The notes below the pieces were generated by a model. That model saw nothing but the letters and a program-made list of their open reading frames with translations, was not told the origin of the DNA and searched no databases. This document shows, piece after piece, positions 63,349 through 64,000 of a DNA stretch of 64,000 nucleotides. The translations under genes and the position numbers were made by a program. Positions within the stretch are counted from its first letter, which is position 1; each line of letters opens with the position of its first letter. Source of the DNA: Sphingopyxis chilensis (lineage in GTDB: Bacteria > Pseudomonadota > Alphaproteobacteria > Sphingomonadales > Sphingomonadaceae); NCBI RefSeq assembly GCF_035930445.1, contig NZ_CP142394.1:529501-593500 (forward strand), read 5' to 3'.

Positions 63349-64000
63349 ATGGAAGTTTCCGACCTTCGCATCGCCCTGTTCAGCGGCAATTACAACATGA
63401 CCACCGATGGTGCGAACAAGGCGCTCAATCGCCTGGTCGGCTTTCTGCTGGCGCATGGCGCGGCGGTGCGCGTCTATTCGCCGACCGTCGCCAACCCCGA
63501 TTTCGAACCGACGGGGGACCTTGTCAGCGTGCCGTCGATGGCGATTCCGGGACGCAGCGAATACCGGATTCCCTTGAATTTCTCGTCGCGGGTCCGCGAG
63601 GATATCGCGGCCTTTGGCCCGAATATCGTCCATATCTCCAGCCCCGATCGCGTGTCGCGGCAGGCTGCGGCGTGGGCGCGGCGACGGCGGCTTCCGGTCG
63701 CCTGCTCGGTGCACACGCGCTTCGAGACCTATTTCCGCTATTACAATCTGTCGTTCCTCGAACCCGTCGTCGTCGCGTGGCTGCGCAAGCTGTATCGCAA
63801 GTGCGACGCGCTGATCGCGCCGTCGGAAAGCTTTGCGCAGGTGCTGCGCGACCAGCGGATGAATTTTGACATCGGCATCTGGACGCGCGGGGTCGAGCAG
63901 GGGGTCTTCAACCCCGGCCGGCGCGACATGGCTTGGCGCCGGTCGCTCGGCATAGACGACGATGTTCCCGCGATCGCCTTTCTCGGCCGGCTCGTGATGG
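63349..64000 (+). CDS. Glycosyltransferase family 4 protein, N-terminal part (cut by window edge)
   Basis: The first 217 codons are visible and open to the window end. The protein starts MEVSDLRIALFSGNYNMTTDG and continues with ALNRLVGFLLAHGAAVRVYSP, NIVHISSPDRVSRQAAAWAR and SVHTRFETYFRYYN, the N-terminal domain of MgtA/SQD2-like alpha-mannosyl or glycolipid glucosyltransferases. The donor domain is just starting (GVEQGVFNPGRRD, IAFLGRLV). A role in glycolipid synthesis is likely; the sugar cannot be told. Confidence 0.88.
   Translation, partial: MEVSDLRIALFSGNYNMTTDGANKALNRLVGFLLAHGAAVRVYSPTVANPDFEPTGDLVSVPSMAIPGRSEYRIPLNFSSRVREDIAAFGPNIVHISSPDRVSRQAAAWARRRRLPVACSVHTRFETYFRYYNLSFLEPVVVAWLRKLYRKCDALIAPSESFAQVLRDQRMNFDIGIWTRGVEQGVFNPGRRDMAWRRSLGIDDDVPAIAFLGRLVM

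Overview
The window reads as chromosome of an alphaproteobacterium of the family Sphingomonadaceae, most like Sphingopyxis or a close relative. The grounds are high GC, a circularly permuted two-piece tmRNA gene, a MucR-type regulator, a Fur protein without the usual Cys pairs, sphingomonad-style short palindromic repeats, and an exopolysaccharide cluster resembling sphingan loci. No rRNA gene, prophage, integrase, insertion-sequence transposase or CRISPR array is visible.

Left part (1-24000). A minus-strand block carries a MoxR-type ATPase (cut by the window edge), a conserved unknown, a PspC protein, rpoD, dnaG, a DUF559 nuclease-like gene and a GatB/YqeY protein. A plus-strand block holds carA, an unrecognised low-GC gene, carB, greA and a rhomboid protease. 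Then follow a NUDIX hydrolase, a lemA operon with three TPM-domain proteins, mscL, ssrA (tmRNA), a BON-domain protein, a MerR/CDF metal-efflux pair with a clear MerR-type operator, and an EmrAB/OMF-type tripartite efflux operon. A palindromic repeat family clusters at 6018-7788; one pair lies in frame inside carA.

Middle part (24200-47973). This is an almost uninterrupted Wzx/Wzy-type exopolysaccharide locus: the initiating phosphoglycosyltransferase, pyruvyl transferase, flippase, at least five glycosyltransferases, two acyltransferases, a short OPX export lipoprotein with an outer-membrane barrel, UDP-glucose dehydrogenase with UDP-glucuronate epimerase, GalU, a fused Wzc kinase, a polymerase, a beta-helix (lyase-like) protein, and an aldehyde dehydrogenase homologue that has lost its catalytic residues. 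The gene content predicts an acidic polymer with uronic acid, pyruvate ketals and O-acyl groups. Two very similar perfect dyads lie in front of the first gene and of galU-wzc-wzy.

Right part (47974-64000). tRNA-Thr is followed by housekeeping genes (an nfu homologue, a nitroreductase, tsaB, rimI, mucR, fur, plsC, miaB, phoH). The usual phoH-ybeY-corC order is broken by about 6 kb of accessory genes. These are a heme-type TonB receptor behind a Fur-box-like site, its secreted partner, an exonuclease, a DoxX protein, and a carboxymuconolactone decarboxylase/ECF41 sigma pair with a textbook ECF41 promoter. ybeY, corC and a truncated glycosyltransferase close the window.

All calls come from reading the sequence and translations; no database search was run.
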